DNA of 64,000 nt, from positions 1,302,001 through 1,366,000 of the forward strand of contig NZ_CP053344.1 in NCBI RefSeq assembly GCF_013113715.1, in the 5' to 3' direction. Origin of the DNA: Herbiconiux sp. SALV-R1. Lineage in GTDB: Bacteria; Actinomycetota; Actinomycetes; Actinomycetales; Microbacteriaceae. The notes under the pieces were generated by a model. It made no database searches and was not told the origin of the DNA. It worked only from the letters and a program-made list of their open reading frames with translations. Made by a program: the position numbers and the translations under genes. Below, piece after piece: positions 18,690 to 26,714 of the stretch; position 1 is the stretch's first letter, and the number at the start of each line of letters is the position of its first letter.

Positions 18690-19837
18690 GTTCGTCCCAC
18701 GAGGAGCAGCCGCTCACACGGCGTCAGCTGCGTGAGCTGGAGCGGCAGAAGCCGCGCAAGGAGCGCGAGGCCGACGCCAAGGCGGCCGAGGAGGCCGAGG
18801 CCGCCCGCAAGGCGGAGGCGGCCCGCGAGGCAGCCGAGAGCGGCGCGCCCGTCGGCGGCGACGCGGCGGCCGAGTCGAGCTCCCGCCGTGCGCACCGGCA
18901 CCAGGGGCCGCCCGCGGCTGCCGAGGCCGCCGCTGCGCCCGTGGCGGCGGCGCCCGTCGCCGACGCTGCCGCGGAGCCCGTCGCGGAGGAGCCCATCGCG
19001 GAGGAGCCCGTCGCAGACGAGCCCGTCGCCGAGGAGTCCTCCCAGACGGAGCCGGCCCGCGACGAGGTCGAAGACACCATCATCCCCGAGGTCGTCTCCG
19101 ACGACGAGGCGGTCGACGACCCCGAGCCCGTGTCCTCCGCGGAGCCCGTCATCGACATCGTGCCGCTCACCGACACCGTCATCGCCGCCCCGCGCTCCTC
19201 GTCGAACGACGACGAGCCGGTCGAGATCATCTCGGTCAGCGAGACCGACTCGCACGCCGCCGTGGTCGAGGAGATGGTGATCGACGACGCCGTCGACCCC
19301 ACCGACACCGCGAAGCCGGCCCAGGCGCCGACCGCTCCGCTGGGCGCCCAGTTCCAGAGCCCGAGCGACCGCTCCCGCGCTGCCGGCGACCAGCTGCCCT
19401 CGTCGTTCGACGACCTGCTCACCCTCCGCAACACGGCGGCCACCAACTCGATCTCCACCACCAGCGCGCTCGTGCTGCCGACGGTGCCGGGCTCGAACGA
19501 CGTGGGCACCGCGCTCGACGAGACCGGTGAGGTCATCATCACCGGGTCGATCGACCTCCCGCCGAGCTTCGGCACGCTGGGTGCGCCCGCGTCGGGCCTC
19601 GAGTCGAACGACCTCGACTCGCTCATCGAGCGTTCCGAGACCGAGCAGGGCGGTTCCGACGTGGCGCCGGTGAGCGCGGCTCGTGCCATCAGCACGAACA
19701 CCTCGTCGACCTCGATCATTGCTCCTCCCAAGCGGGCCCGCGCCAACGCGCCCGTCGTGCTGGCGGTCACCGCCGCCGTCCTCGCCGTCGGCGTGGTGAG
19801 CCTGCTCCTCGCCGTCTTCGTCTTCCGGGTCTTCTAG
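18686..19837 (+). CDS. Acidic, repeat-containing protein with C-terminal membrane anchor
   Basis: A 383-residue protein of unknown function. The N-terminus has [12 protein letters not shown] followed by a charged, probably coiled stretch rich in K, E and A (about 10-55). A long acidic, disordered middle contains a degenerate [10 protein letters not shown] repeat at about residues 95-115. The only membrane helix is at the extreme C-terminus (about 358-382, [24 protein letters not shown]), leaving almost the whole protein on one side of the membrane, probably the cytoplasm. It overlaps nadD by 4 bp and precedes rsfS by 22 bp, so it is cotranscribed with both. Confidence 0.8.
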   Translation: MSSSHEEQPLTRRQLRELERQKPRKEREADAKAAEEAEAARKAEAAREAAESGAPVGGDAAAESSSRRAHRHQGPPAAAEAAAAPVAAAPVADAAAEPVAEEPIAEEPVADEPVAEESSQTEPARDEVEDTIIPEVVSDDEAVDDPEPVSSAEPVIDIVPLTDTVIAAPRSSSNDDEPVEIISVSETDSHAAVVEEMVIDDAVDPTDTAKPAQAPTAPLGAQFQSPSDRSRAAGDQLPSSFDDLLTLRNTAATNSISTTSALVLPTVPGSNDVGTALDETGEVIITGSIDLPPSFGTLGAPASGLESNDLDSLIERSETEQGGSDVAPVSAARAISTNTSSTSIIAPPKRARANAPVVLAVTAAVLAVGVVSLLLAVFVFRVF

Positions 19838-19859
19838 ACCGGCCGACCAGAAAGTCTTC

Positions 19860-20231
19860 GTGACTGCTTCCACTCGCTCCCTCGAACTCGCTCAGACCGC
19901 GGCGACCGCGGCCGACTCCAAGCAGGCCGAGAACATCGTCGCCCTCGACGTGTCGGGCCCGCTGCCCCTGGCCGACGTGTTCCTGCTCGCCTCGGGCCGC
20001 AACGAGCGCAACGTCATCGCCATCGCCGAAGAGGTGCAGGACAAGCTGGCCGAACGGGGCGCCAAGGCCATCCGCAAGGAGGGCATGGCCGACGGCCGCT
20101 GGATCCTGCTCGACTTCGGCGACCTCGTCGTGCACGTCTTCCACGAAGAAGACCGCCTCTACTACTCGCTCGAGCGCCTCTGGAAAGACTGCCCGGTCGT
20201 TCCGCTGGCGATTTCGGTCGAGGAGGCCTGA
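19860..20231 (+). CDS. rsfS: Ribosomal silencing factor RsfS
   Basis: Binds ribosomal protein L14 and blocks subunit joining when nutrients are short. The 123-residue protein has the RsfS/Iojap pattern: ENIVALDVSGPLPLADVFLLASGRNERNVIAIAEEV, then DGRWILLDFGDLVVHVFHEEDRLYYSLERLW. The start is GTG, preceded by AGAAAG. The nadD-(membrane protein)-rsfS order is the normal actinobacterial arrangement. Confidence 0.96.
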   Translation: MTASTRSLELAQTAATAADSKQAENIVALDVSGPLPLADVFLLASGRNERNVIAIAEEVQDKLAERGAKAIRKEGMADGRWILLDFGDLVVHVFHEEDRLYYSLERLWKDCPVVPLAISVEEA

Positions 20232-20310
20232 ATGGTCACGAGCACCCTTCGGCATGTAGTAACCTAGACAAGTTGTTTCCGCCGGAGGCGAGAACAACGC
20301 CCATGAGAAT

Positions 20311-20386
20311 GGGCCCGTGGCGCAGTTGGTAGCGCACCTGCATGGCATGCAGGGGGTCAGGGGTTCGAATCCCCTCGGGTCCACCA
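20311..20386 (+). tRNA. tRNA-Ala (anticodon GGC)
   Basis: A 76-nt cloverleaf including encoded CCA. The acceptor arms GGGCCCG and CGGGTCC pair with one G-U. The anticodon stem CCTGC/GCAGG encloses the loop ATGGCAT with anticodon GGC. The T arm is GGGGTTCGAATCCCC. The discriminator base is A. A terminator follows. Confidence 0.97.
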
Positions 20387-20397
20387 CCACCCCAGAG

Positions 20398-20436
20398 AGC
20401 CCCGCTCGAGATCCCGTCTCGACCGGGGCTTTCTCC
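20398..20436 (+). terminator. Intrinsic terminator after tRNA-Ala
   Basis: Stem AGCCCC-GC-TCGAGA (20398-20411) pairs with TCTCGA-CC-GGGGCT (ending 20430), followed by TTTCT. It also lies at the end of the convergent regulator gene at 20441. Confidence 0.8.
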
Positions 20437-20440
20437 GTTG

Positions 20441-21031
20441 CTAGTGCCCGCGCGCTCCGGCAGTCACGGTGACCACGCGGTAGCCTGCGGGGGAGGCCGA
20501 GCGCCAGGCGTGGGGGGTGCCGGCGGTGAGGGCCATGGTGTCGCCGGGCGAGAGCGGATGCACGGTGCCGTCAGGCAGGCCCACCTCGAGAACGCCGTCG
20601 AGCACGTAGAGGAACTCGTCCTCCTCGTGAACGGCGTACTCGCCGAACTCGGCGTCGCGCCCCCAGAACTCGGTGCCGAACAAGCCGCCGGGCAGCTGCG
20701 CGAGCTGCCAGACGGTGCGCTCACCCTCAGGGTCGCGCGGCTCGAGGTGCGCGACGACGTCGATTCCGGCACCCGAGACGCGCCGCTCGGGCTGCCGCGC
20801 CAGCAGCGAGCCGGCGGGCACTTCTAGAGCGCGGGCGATCCGCGCCATCGAGGCGAGGCTCAGGCGGGCGTGGCCGCGCTCGGCGAGACTCAGGAAGGGC
20901 TGCGACATACCCGAGAGCCGCGCCAGCTGCACGAGCGTCAGGCCGCGCTCCCGCCGAAGGGAACGGATGCGGGCGCCCATCGTCACGGACTCGTCGTCGA
21001 GCGGTGCCGAAGACGGTGTCGAGGAAGCCAT
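20441..21031 (-). CDS. XRE-family regulator with C-terminal cupin domain
   Basis: A 196-residue transcriptional regulator. The N-terminal helix-turn-helix is at about residues 18-72 (IRSLRRERGLTLVQLARLSG, then SQPFLSLAERG). A cupin_2 sensor domain follows at about 115-190 (EEDEFLYVLDGVLEVGLPDG, then GDTMALTAGTPHAWRS). The ATG at 21031 has a GAAAGG site upstream. It is divergent from an FMN-dependent monooxygenase with 74 bp between, where a perfect palindrome lies at 21091-21106. XRE-cupin proteins often control a neighbouring catabolic gene in response to a small molecule, so the monooxygenase is the likely target. Confidence 0.92.
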   Translation of the reverse strand: MASSTPSSAPLDDESVTMGARIRSLRRERGLTLVQLARLSGMSQPFLSLAERGHARLSLASMARIARALEVPAGSLLARQPERRVSGAGIDVVAHLEPRDPEGERTVWQLAQLPGGLFGTEFWGRDAEFGEYAVHEEDEFLYVLDGVLEVGLPDGTVHPLSPGDTMALTAGTPHAWRSASPAGYRVVTVTAGARGH

Positions 21032-21090
21032 GGTGGTGGGCCTTTCGTGACCTGCGTGAAACGCTGCGAAACATCCGCGCAAAATATTTG

Positions 21091-21106
21091 TGGCATAAAT
21101 ATGCCA
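21091..21106. promoter_or_regulatory. Palindromic operator candidate in the XRE/monooxygenase divergent region
   Basis: TGGCATAAATATGCCA is a perfect inverted repeat (7-bp arms, AA centre) whose last base is the A of the monooxygenase start codon. Bound protein would block initiation of that gene. The local AT-richness (AAAATATTT just upstream) also marks the promoter. Confidence 0.6.
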
Positions 21107-22476
21107 TGAATCCCCTCCTCTTCGGAATCTTCCAGTACATCGGGCCGAACGGCACCGTCGGGTCGGCGTGGCAGCATCCCGACGACCGCTCCTCCGACTT
21201 CACCAGCCTCGATCACTGGATCGCGCTCGCGAAGACCTTCGACGAGGCGGGTCTCGACTTCCTCTTCCTGGCCGACAGCTACGGTTTCCCCGCCCTCGAC
21301 GGCGAGCTGATCGAGGCCTCGGTGCGCGAAGGCCGCGGCATTCCGCACGGCGACCCGATGCCGCTCGTCTCCGCCCTCGCGGCTGTCACGGAGCGGCTCG
21401 GCTTCATCCTCACCACCTCCACCACCGTCGAGCCGCCCGCCGCGAACGCGCGGCGCTTCGCCACGCTCGACCACTTCACCAAGGGGCGCATCGGCTGGAA
21501 CATCGTCACCGGCTCCTCGGGCGCGACCGCAGCCGCCCTCATGGGCAAGGACCTCATCGCCCACGACGTGCGCTACGACATGGCCGACGACTACGTCGAC
21601 GTGAGCCTCACCCTCTGGGAGGGGTCGTGGGAAGACGACGCCCTGGTGCTCGACAAGGAGGCCGGCGTCTACGCCGACCCGGCGAAGGTGCACCTGGTTC
21701 ACCACGACGGGCCCTACTACCGCACCGACGGCATCCTCAACCTGCCGCCGTCGCCGCAGCGCACACCGCTGCTCGTGCAGGCTGGAGCGTCAGGCCGTGG
21801 GCGCGAGTTCGCCGGAAGGAACGCCGAGGCCGTGTTCGTCGGAGGCGGGGAGCCCGCGACGGTCGCGGCGAACGTGCGCGGCATCCGCGAGAGTGCGGTC
21901 GCAGCGGGCCGCCCCGCCGACTCCGTCAAGGTGCTGGTCGGTGCCCTCTTCCTCACGGGGGCGACGAGCGAAGACGCGTGGGCGACCCACGAGCGGATGC
22001 TCGCCCTGTCGACTCCCGAGGGAGCCGCGGCGATCTATGCCGGCAACACGGGCATCGACCTGCTCGCCCTCGACCCGGAGCTCCCCATCGGGCAGTCGAC
22101 CACCCAGATGGGCCAGTCGAACCTCGAACGCTACCTCGGCAAGGACGGCGAGCCCGCCCCGCTCGTGAAGGACGTACTCGAGAACTTCCGCCGCACCGGC
22201 ATCAACGGCAGTGTGTTCGTGGGGTCGGCGGCGGAGGTGGTCGACCAGGTGGAGGAGTTCGTGGCGGCTACGGGCGTCGACGGCTTCCTCATCCAGCCGC
22301 ACCTGACTCCCGGCACCTACGACGACCTCATCGAGTTCGTGCTGCCCGAGCTGCGTGCCAGGGGGCTCATGCACCCCGAGCCTCAGGGGGAGACGCTGCG
22401 CGAGCGGCTCTTCCCCGAGGGTACGGCGCACCTGCCCGAGACGCATCGGGGGTACCGCTTCCGCGTCCGCCGCTGA
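21106..22476 (+). CDS. FMN-dependent monooxygenase, NtaA/SnaA/DszA (bacterial luciferase) family
   Basis: A 456-residue flavin-dependent monooxygenase that would use FMNH2 from a separate reductase. The family pattern is clear: a TIM-barrel start, WIALAKTFDEAGLDFLFLAD, a long middle with NARRFATLDHFTKGRIGWNIVTG, then SPQRTPLLVQAGASGRGREFA and AEAVFVGG. Substrates of the family include chelators (NTA, EDTA), dibenzothiophene sulfone and other xenobiotics; the sequence does not select one. No flavin reductase gene is adjacent. The ATG at 21106 was chosen because the ATG at 21101 is out of frame and stops at once. It is divergent from the XRE-cupin regulator. Confidence 0.9.
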   Translation: MNPLLFGIFQYIGPNGTVGSAWQHPDDRSSDFTSLDHWIALAKTFDEAGLDFLFLADSYGFPALDGELIEASVREGRGIPHGDPMPLVSALAAVTERLGFILTTSTTVEPPAANARRFATLDHFTKGRIGWNIVTGSSGATAAALMGKDLIAHDVRYDMADDYVDVSLTLWEGSWEDDALVLDKEAGVYADPAKVHLVHHDGPYYRTDGILNLPPSPQRTPLLVQAGASGRGREFAGRNAEAVFVGGGEPATVAANVRGIRESAVAAGRPADSVKVLVGALFLTGATSEDAWATHERMLALSTPEGAAAIYAGNTGIDLLALDPELPIGQSTTQMGQSNLERYLGKDGEPAPLVKDVLENFRRTGINGSVFVGSAAEVVDQVEEFVAATGVDGFLIQPHLTPGTYDDLIEFVLPELRARGLMHPEPQGETLRERLFPEGTAHLPETHRGYRFRVRR

Positions 22477-22500
22477 GCTTCAGGATGCGCCCGACCTGTC

Positions 22501-22547
22501 AGCGATATATCTTTCACTTGACATCGAGAATGTAGCGATATATCTTT
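22501..22547 (+). promoter_or_regulatory. PadR promoter flanked by duplicated operators
   Basis: The 14-mer AGCGATATATCTTT occurs exactly twice, at 22501-22514 and 22534-22547. A consensus -35 TTGACA (22518-22523) lies between them and a -10 TATCTT (22541-22546) lies inside the second copy, with 17 bp between the hexamers. Each copy contains the palindrome GATATATC. Binding at either site would occlude RNA polymerase, consistent with autoregulation of the PadR gene downstream. Confidence 0.82.
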
Positions 22548-22604
22548 GAGGCATCGCGAACAATCGCGAGTCAGATTTCCTCCCGACAGAAAGGCGGCCG
22601 CACC

Positions 22605-23204
22605 ATGCGACGCATCAACGACGAATCCTTCACCCAGCACCACCACGACCACGACCGCGCCGAGCGGTCCGCCCGACGCCAGCGCTTCGCCGGTTTCGAG
22701 CGCGGCCCGCGCGGCCACGGCGGCCCGGGCTTCGGCCCCGGCGGCTTCGGCCCGCGCGGCCCGCAGCGCGCGAGCCGCGGCGACGTGCGCAGCGCCATCC
22801 TCTCCCTGCTCGCCGAGGCGCCCTCGAACGGCTACGGCCTCATCAAGGCGATCGCCGAGAAGACCGGGGGAGTGTGGCGCCCGAGCCCCGGCTCGGTCTA
22901 CCCCACCCTGCAACAGCTCGTCGACGAGGAGCTCATCGTCGCCACCGGCGACGGCCGCCGCACCGAATTCGAGCTGAGCGACACCGGTCGCGCCTACGTC
23001 GCCGACCACGCCGACGAGCTGACCAAGGCGTGGGAGGCGACGGCGGGCACCTCCGCGGCCGAGACCGAGTTCCACACCAGCCTGGCGAAGCTCATGGGGG
23101 TCGTGAAGCAGTTCCGCTTCGCCGCCACCGACGAGCAGCGGGCCCAGGCCACCGAGAAGCTCGACGAGGCGCGGCGGGCGCTGTACCTCATCCTCGCCGA
23201 CTGA
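22605..23204 (+). CDS. PadR family transcriptional regulator
   Basis: A 199-residue repressor. The first 55 residues are an unusual linker: histidine-rich (HHHDHD) and then rich in G, F, P and R. The PadR winged helix follows at about 57-130 (GDVRSAILSLLAEAPSNGYGLIKAIAEKTGG, then PSPGSVYPTLQQLVDEELI). The C-terminal helices (AETEFHTSLAKLMGVVKQF) would form the dimerisation arm. PadR genes often sit beside the transporter they control, but here the next gene downstream is unrelated, so the target is unknown. It has its own promoter with two identical operator-like repeats. Confidence 0.92.
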   Translation: MRRINDESFTQHHHDHDRAERSARRQRFAGFERGPRGHGGPGFGPGGFGPRGPQRASRGDVRSAILSLLAEAPSNGYGLIKAIAEKTGGVWRPSPGSVYPTLQQLVDEELIVATGDGRRTEFELSDTGRAYVADHADELTKAWEATAGTSAAETEFHTSLAKLMGVVKQFRFAATDEQRAQATEKLDEARRALYLILAD

Positions 23205-23296
23205 GTCCTCGCCGACGCGAGTCCACGCACGCGTCAGTCCACGCACGCTGAGCCGGTCGCGCCTCCCGTCGACACGGGCCGCGCATCCGCTCACCC

Positions 23297-23329
23297 GAAC
23301 CCCCTTCCTCCACCCGAGGGAGGGGGTTC
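23297..23329. terminator. Strong hairpin after the PadR gene
   Basis: Arms GAACCCCCTTCCTC (23297-23310) and GAGGGAGGGGGTTC (23316-23329) pair with one G-T mismatch. There is no T-run, so termination may be partial or bidirectional. Nothing else recognisable lies in 23205-23480. Confidence 0.6.
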
Positions 23330-23483
23330 ACGGCGTGTCCACCCGGCGGGTGCGTGGTGGCGGGCGTCGTCACCGTGGCTCTGAGGTCGCGAATAAGGCG
23401 TCCGCCCGATACGGCGCCCGCGTCTTAGAGAGCACTCTCGACTCGTCGGATTCCCCGAGACGAGAGAGGCGGCGATCGCCGTG

Positions 23484-23714
23484 ATGATCAGCGAGTATTC
23501 CTTCCCCTGGCTCTACGAGGCCGAGGAGCAGCGCATGACCGAGGAGCTCGAACGGCGCCGGATGCAGGCGGAGCGTCAGCAGCAGGACGCCGCGTCGGCT
23601 GCGCAGCAGGCCCCCGCGCGGGCGCGACGGGCGGCGGCGAGGGCCGCCCGCCACGGCGCCCGCGGTGGCCGCGGCGGCCCGCGCCGGATGTCGGCGGCGG
23701 GTGGCACGATGTAG
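23484..23714 (+). CDS. Possible small basic protein
   Basis: A 76-residue frame ending 2 bp before the LAL regulator. It starts MISEYSFPWLYEAEEQRMTEELERRRM, a plausible amphipathic helix, then becomes a low-complexity tail of A, R and G. A GTG lies one codon upstream. The N-terminal part is not what GC-rich noise usually looks like, but no family is recognised and the ribosome site is weak. Confidence 0.45.
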   Translation: MISEYSFPWLYEAEEQRMTEELERRRMQAERQQQDAASAAQQAPARARRAAARAARHGARGGRGGPRRMSAAGGTM

Positions 23715-23716
23715 GC

Positions 23717-26626
23717 ATGCAGACCACCAGTCCCTCGCTCATCGGGCGCGAGAACGACCTGGAGTCGCTCGTCGACGCCCTCGCCGAGGCGAGGTCTGGG
23801 CTCACCCGCACCGTGGTGGTGAGCGGTGAGGCGGGCATCGGCAAGACCAGGCTGGTCGCCGAGTTCCTCGCCGCGGTGCCGGGCGACACGCTGGTGCTGC
23901 GCGGCCAGTGCGTCGACCTCGATCGCGACGCGCCGCCCTACGCCCCGGTCGTCGCGGTGCTGCGCGCCCTCGTCGCCGCGGTCGGCGCGCCACGCGTGCG
24001 CGAGGCGGCGGGCGCAGCGGCCGACGCGCTCGGCGTGCTGCTGCCCGAGCTCGAGCCGGCCGTCGACGACCCGGCGGCCCGGGGCGGCGCCGACCGGCTG
24101 TTCGACGCCGTCGCCGCGGTTCTCGGCGACGTCTCCGGCGAGCATCCGCTCGTGGTGGTCGTCGAAGACCTGCACTGGGCCGACAGCGCGACGCTCGCTC
24201 TGCTGCGCTTCCTCATGCGTGTGCTCGAGAGCGCCCGCGTGCTGTTCGTCGTCACCTACCGCAGCGACGAGCTCGGCCGCGGCCACCCGCTGCGCAGCTG
24301 GGTGCCCGAGCTCGACCGCAATCGGCGGGTCTCGCGGCGCGAGCTCCCTCGCCTCAACCGGCGGCAGGTGCGGCAGCTCTCCTCGGCGCTCATGGGCAGT
24401 CCCCTGAGCGCTGCCGATCTCAGCGTGGTGGTGCAGCGCACCGACGGGGTGCCCTTCTTCATCGAGGAGATCCTCGGCTGCGGTTTCGACACGGTCGACG
24501 CGCTTCCCGACACGCTCCGCGACATCCTGCTCGCCCGCTACGAGACCCTCAGCGATTCCACGCAGCGCTTCCTCCGCCTGCTCGCCGCGGGCGGCGCGCG
24601 GGTCGAGCACGAGCTGTTCGCCGTCGTGAGCGACGACGACGCCCGCACCATCGACGACGCGGCGCGCGAGGCCGTGCAGGCGCGCGTGCTCGTCGTCGAC
24701 GACACCGCCTACGCCTTCCGGCACGCCCTGGTGCGCGAGGCGGTGCACGACGAACTGCTCCCCGGTGAGCGCATGCGCTTCCACACCTGCTACGCCGAGG
24801 CCCTCGAGGGTCGCCAGGGCGGTTCGCGGGTCGACGCGAGTGCCATCTCGTACCACTGGATGGCCGCGCACAACCTCGAGGCGGCCTTCAGCGCCTCGCT
24901 CACGGCGATGGAGCAGGCGAGAAGCGCCTTCGCGAACTCGACGGCCTCGCGCCTCGGCGAACGAGCGCTCGAGCTGTGGCCGCGGGTTCCCGACGCCGAG
25001 CGGCTCGCCGGGCGCAGCAGGGTCGACCTGCTCGGCGAGACGGCCTACACCCTGCGCAACGCGGGCGAGAGCGAGCGTGCCATCGCGCTGGTCGACGAGG
25101 CGCTCGCCTGCTGCGACCGGTCGGAGTCACCCGAGGTGTACGGGCGGCTGCTCCGTGACAAGGCGTCCTACCTCGCGAACCTCGGGCAGTCGGGCTCGGT
25201 CGAGCTGCTGCGCGAGGCGCTCGAGGTCATCGACGGCACCGGGCGCAGCGTGCTGCGCGCCAACGTGCTCGGCGAGCTCGCCGCCCGGCTCATGCTCGAC
25301 GCCCTCTTCGTCGACGCCGTCCGCACGGCCGACGACGCCTTCGCCGAGGCCGAGCAGGTGGGCTCGAAGCCGCGCATGTCGGTGGCCGCGAACATCCGCG
25401 GCTTCTCGAAGCTCTGCCTCGGCCGGGTCGACGAGGGGCTCGCCGACCTGCGGCTCGCCGGCGAACTCGCCGTGGGCAACCAGTCGGCCGAGCTGCGCCA
25501 CCAGGTCAACCTCTCTGACGCGATGTACCTGCTCGGGCGATTCGACGACGCGGTCCGCATCGCTGAAGCGGGGGCCGAGCGGGCGCGCGAACGCGGGGTG
25601 GAACGCACCTCGGGCGCCATCCTGCTCTCCAACGTCGTCGCCCCGCTGTTCGCGCTCGGGCAGACCGAGCGGGCCGAGGCGGTGCTCGACCGCGCGCTCG
25701 AGCTCGACCCGCCCATCGGGTTCAGCGCCCACCTGCAGCGCATCAAACTGGAGGCCACCCTGTGGTCGGGCGACCAGCAGCTCGCCGAGCGCCTGCTGCG
25801 CTCGTGGCGCTCGGCCCTCGGCCTCCAGCTGCGCATCGACGCCCAGTCGCGGCTCGGTCTCGCCCGGGTCGCCGCGGAGATCGCCCTCGCCGGCGGAGAC
25901 GTCGCCGCCGCCTGGCGCGAGCTCGCCCCGCTCTTCGCGCCGGGGCGGGAGCGCACCTTCCCGCCCTACGACCTGCCCCTGCTCGCCACCGCTGCGAGGG
26001 TCGTGGCCGCCGCGCGCGCGGAGGGCGTCGAGTTGGGCGAAGGCGTCGAGCCCGACGAGCTCGAGCAGCGCGTCGCCGCCTGGAGTGACGACGTCGCCGC
26101 CTGGCCTACGGCTCCGGCCTACCTCGCGGTCATCGCCGCCGAGACCGGTGGCGAGCGCGGCCGCGGCGACGACTGCGCCCTCTGGGAGGAAGCCGTCGCC
26201 GCGGCAGGCGGCCCCGGCGTTCCCGCTCAGCTGCTGCCCTACGCCCGGGTGCGACTCGCCGAGGCGCTGGCGGGGGCCTCCGACCGCGCCGCCGCGCGGG
26301 TCGTCGCCGAGCAGGCGCGGCTCGGCGCCGAGGCGATCGGGCTCGGGCTCGTCGTGCGCCGGGTCGACGACCTCGAACGACGCGTGGGCCTCGTGCGGCC
26401 GCCCGGCGGCCCGGCCGCCGTGCGCACCGTCGAAGACGACCTCACCGAGCGCGAGCGTCAGGTGCTCGACCTGCTCGCCCAGGGGCTCAGCAACCGGCAG
26501 ATCGCCGAGACGCTGTTCATCAGCACCAAGACGGCGAGCGTGCACGTCTCCAACATCCTCCGCAAGACCAACACCGCCACCCGCACCGAGGCCGCCTTCC
26601 TGGCCCGCTCGTTCACCGCGCGTTAA
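23717..26626 (+). CDS. LuxR-family regulator with AAA ATPase domain (LAL type)
   Basis: A 969-residue large ATP-binding LuxR regulator. Order: AAA ATPase domain (Walker A GEAGIGKT at 37-44, Walker B VVVVEDLHWAD near 150), a winged-helix linker, a long helical TPR-like middle, and a C-terminal LuxR helix-turn-helix at about 900-965 (LTERERQVLDLLAQGLSNRQIAETLFIS, then KTASVHVSNILRKTN). Such proteins are activators of catabolic or secondary-metabolism genes; the inducer and targets are unknown here. The protein is encoded alone, with PPK2 88 bp downstream. Confidence 0.94.
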   Translation: MQTTSPSLIGRENDLESLVDALAEARSGLTRTVVVSGEAGIGKTRLVAEFLAAVPGDTLVLRGQCVDLDRDAPPYAPVVAVLRALVAAVGAPRVREAAGAAADALGVLLPELEPAVDDPAARGGADRLFDAVAAVLGDVSGEHPLVVVVEDLHWADSATLALLRFLMRVLESARVLFVVTYRSDELGRGHPLRSWVPELDRNRRVSRRELPRLNRRQVRQLSSALMGSPLSAADLSVVVQRTDGVPFFIEEILGCGFDTVDALPDTLRDILLARYETLSDSTQRFLRLLAAGGARVEHELFAVVSDDDARTIDDAAREAVQARVLVVDDTAYAFRHALVREAVHDELLPGERMRFHTCYAEALEGRQGGSRVDASAISYHWMAAHNLEAAFSASLTAMEQARSAFANSTASRLGERALELWPRVPDAERLAGRSRVDLLGETAYTLRNAGESERAIALVDEALACCDRSESPEVYGRLLRDKASYLANLGQSGSVELLREALEVIDGTGRSVLRANVLGELAARLMLDALFVDAVRTADDAFAEAEQVGSKPRMSVAANIRGFSKLCLGRVDEGLADLRLAGELAVGNQSAELRHQVNLSDAMYLLGRFDDAVRIAEAGAERARERGVERTSGAILLSNVVAPLFALGQTERAEAVLDRALELDPPIGFSAHLQRIKLEATLWSGDQQLAERLLRSWRSALGLQLRIDAQSRLGLARVAAEIALAGGDVAAAWRELAPLFAPGRERTFPPYDLPLLATAARVVAAARAEGVELGEGVEPDELEQRVAAWSDDVAAWPTAPAYLAVIAAETGGERGRGDDCALWEEAVAAAGGPGVPAQLLPYARVRLAEALAGASDRAAARVVAEQARLGAEAIGLGLVVRRVDDLERRVGLVRPPGGPAAVRTVEDDLTERERQVLDLLAQGLSNRQIAETLFISTKTASVHVSNILRKTNTATRTEAAFLARSFTAR

Positions 26627-26646
26627 CCGCCGGTCCGCCCGGCGGT
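26626..26646. terminator. Hairpin at the end of the LAL regulator gene
   Basis: ACCGCCGG (26626-26633) pairs with CCGGCGGT (26639-26646), starting on the last base of the TAA stop. There is no T-run. Confidence 0.4.
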
Positions 26647-26714
26647 CCTCCGCCTCCTCCATACTCCTCACGCCGCGGGGGCTCACCGCGGCGCACCCGC
26701 GACGAGGAGGCCCG

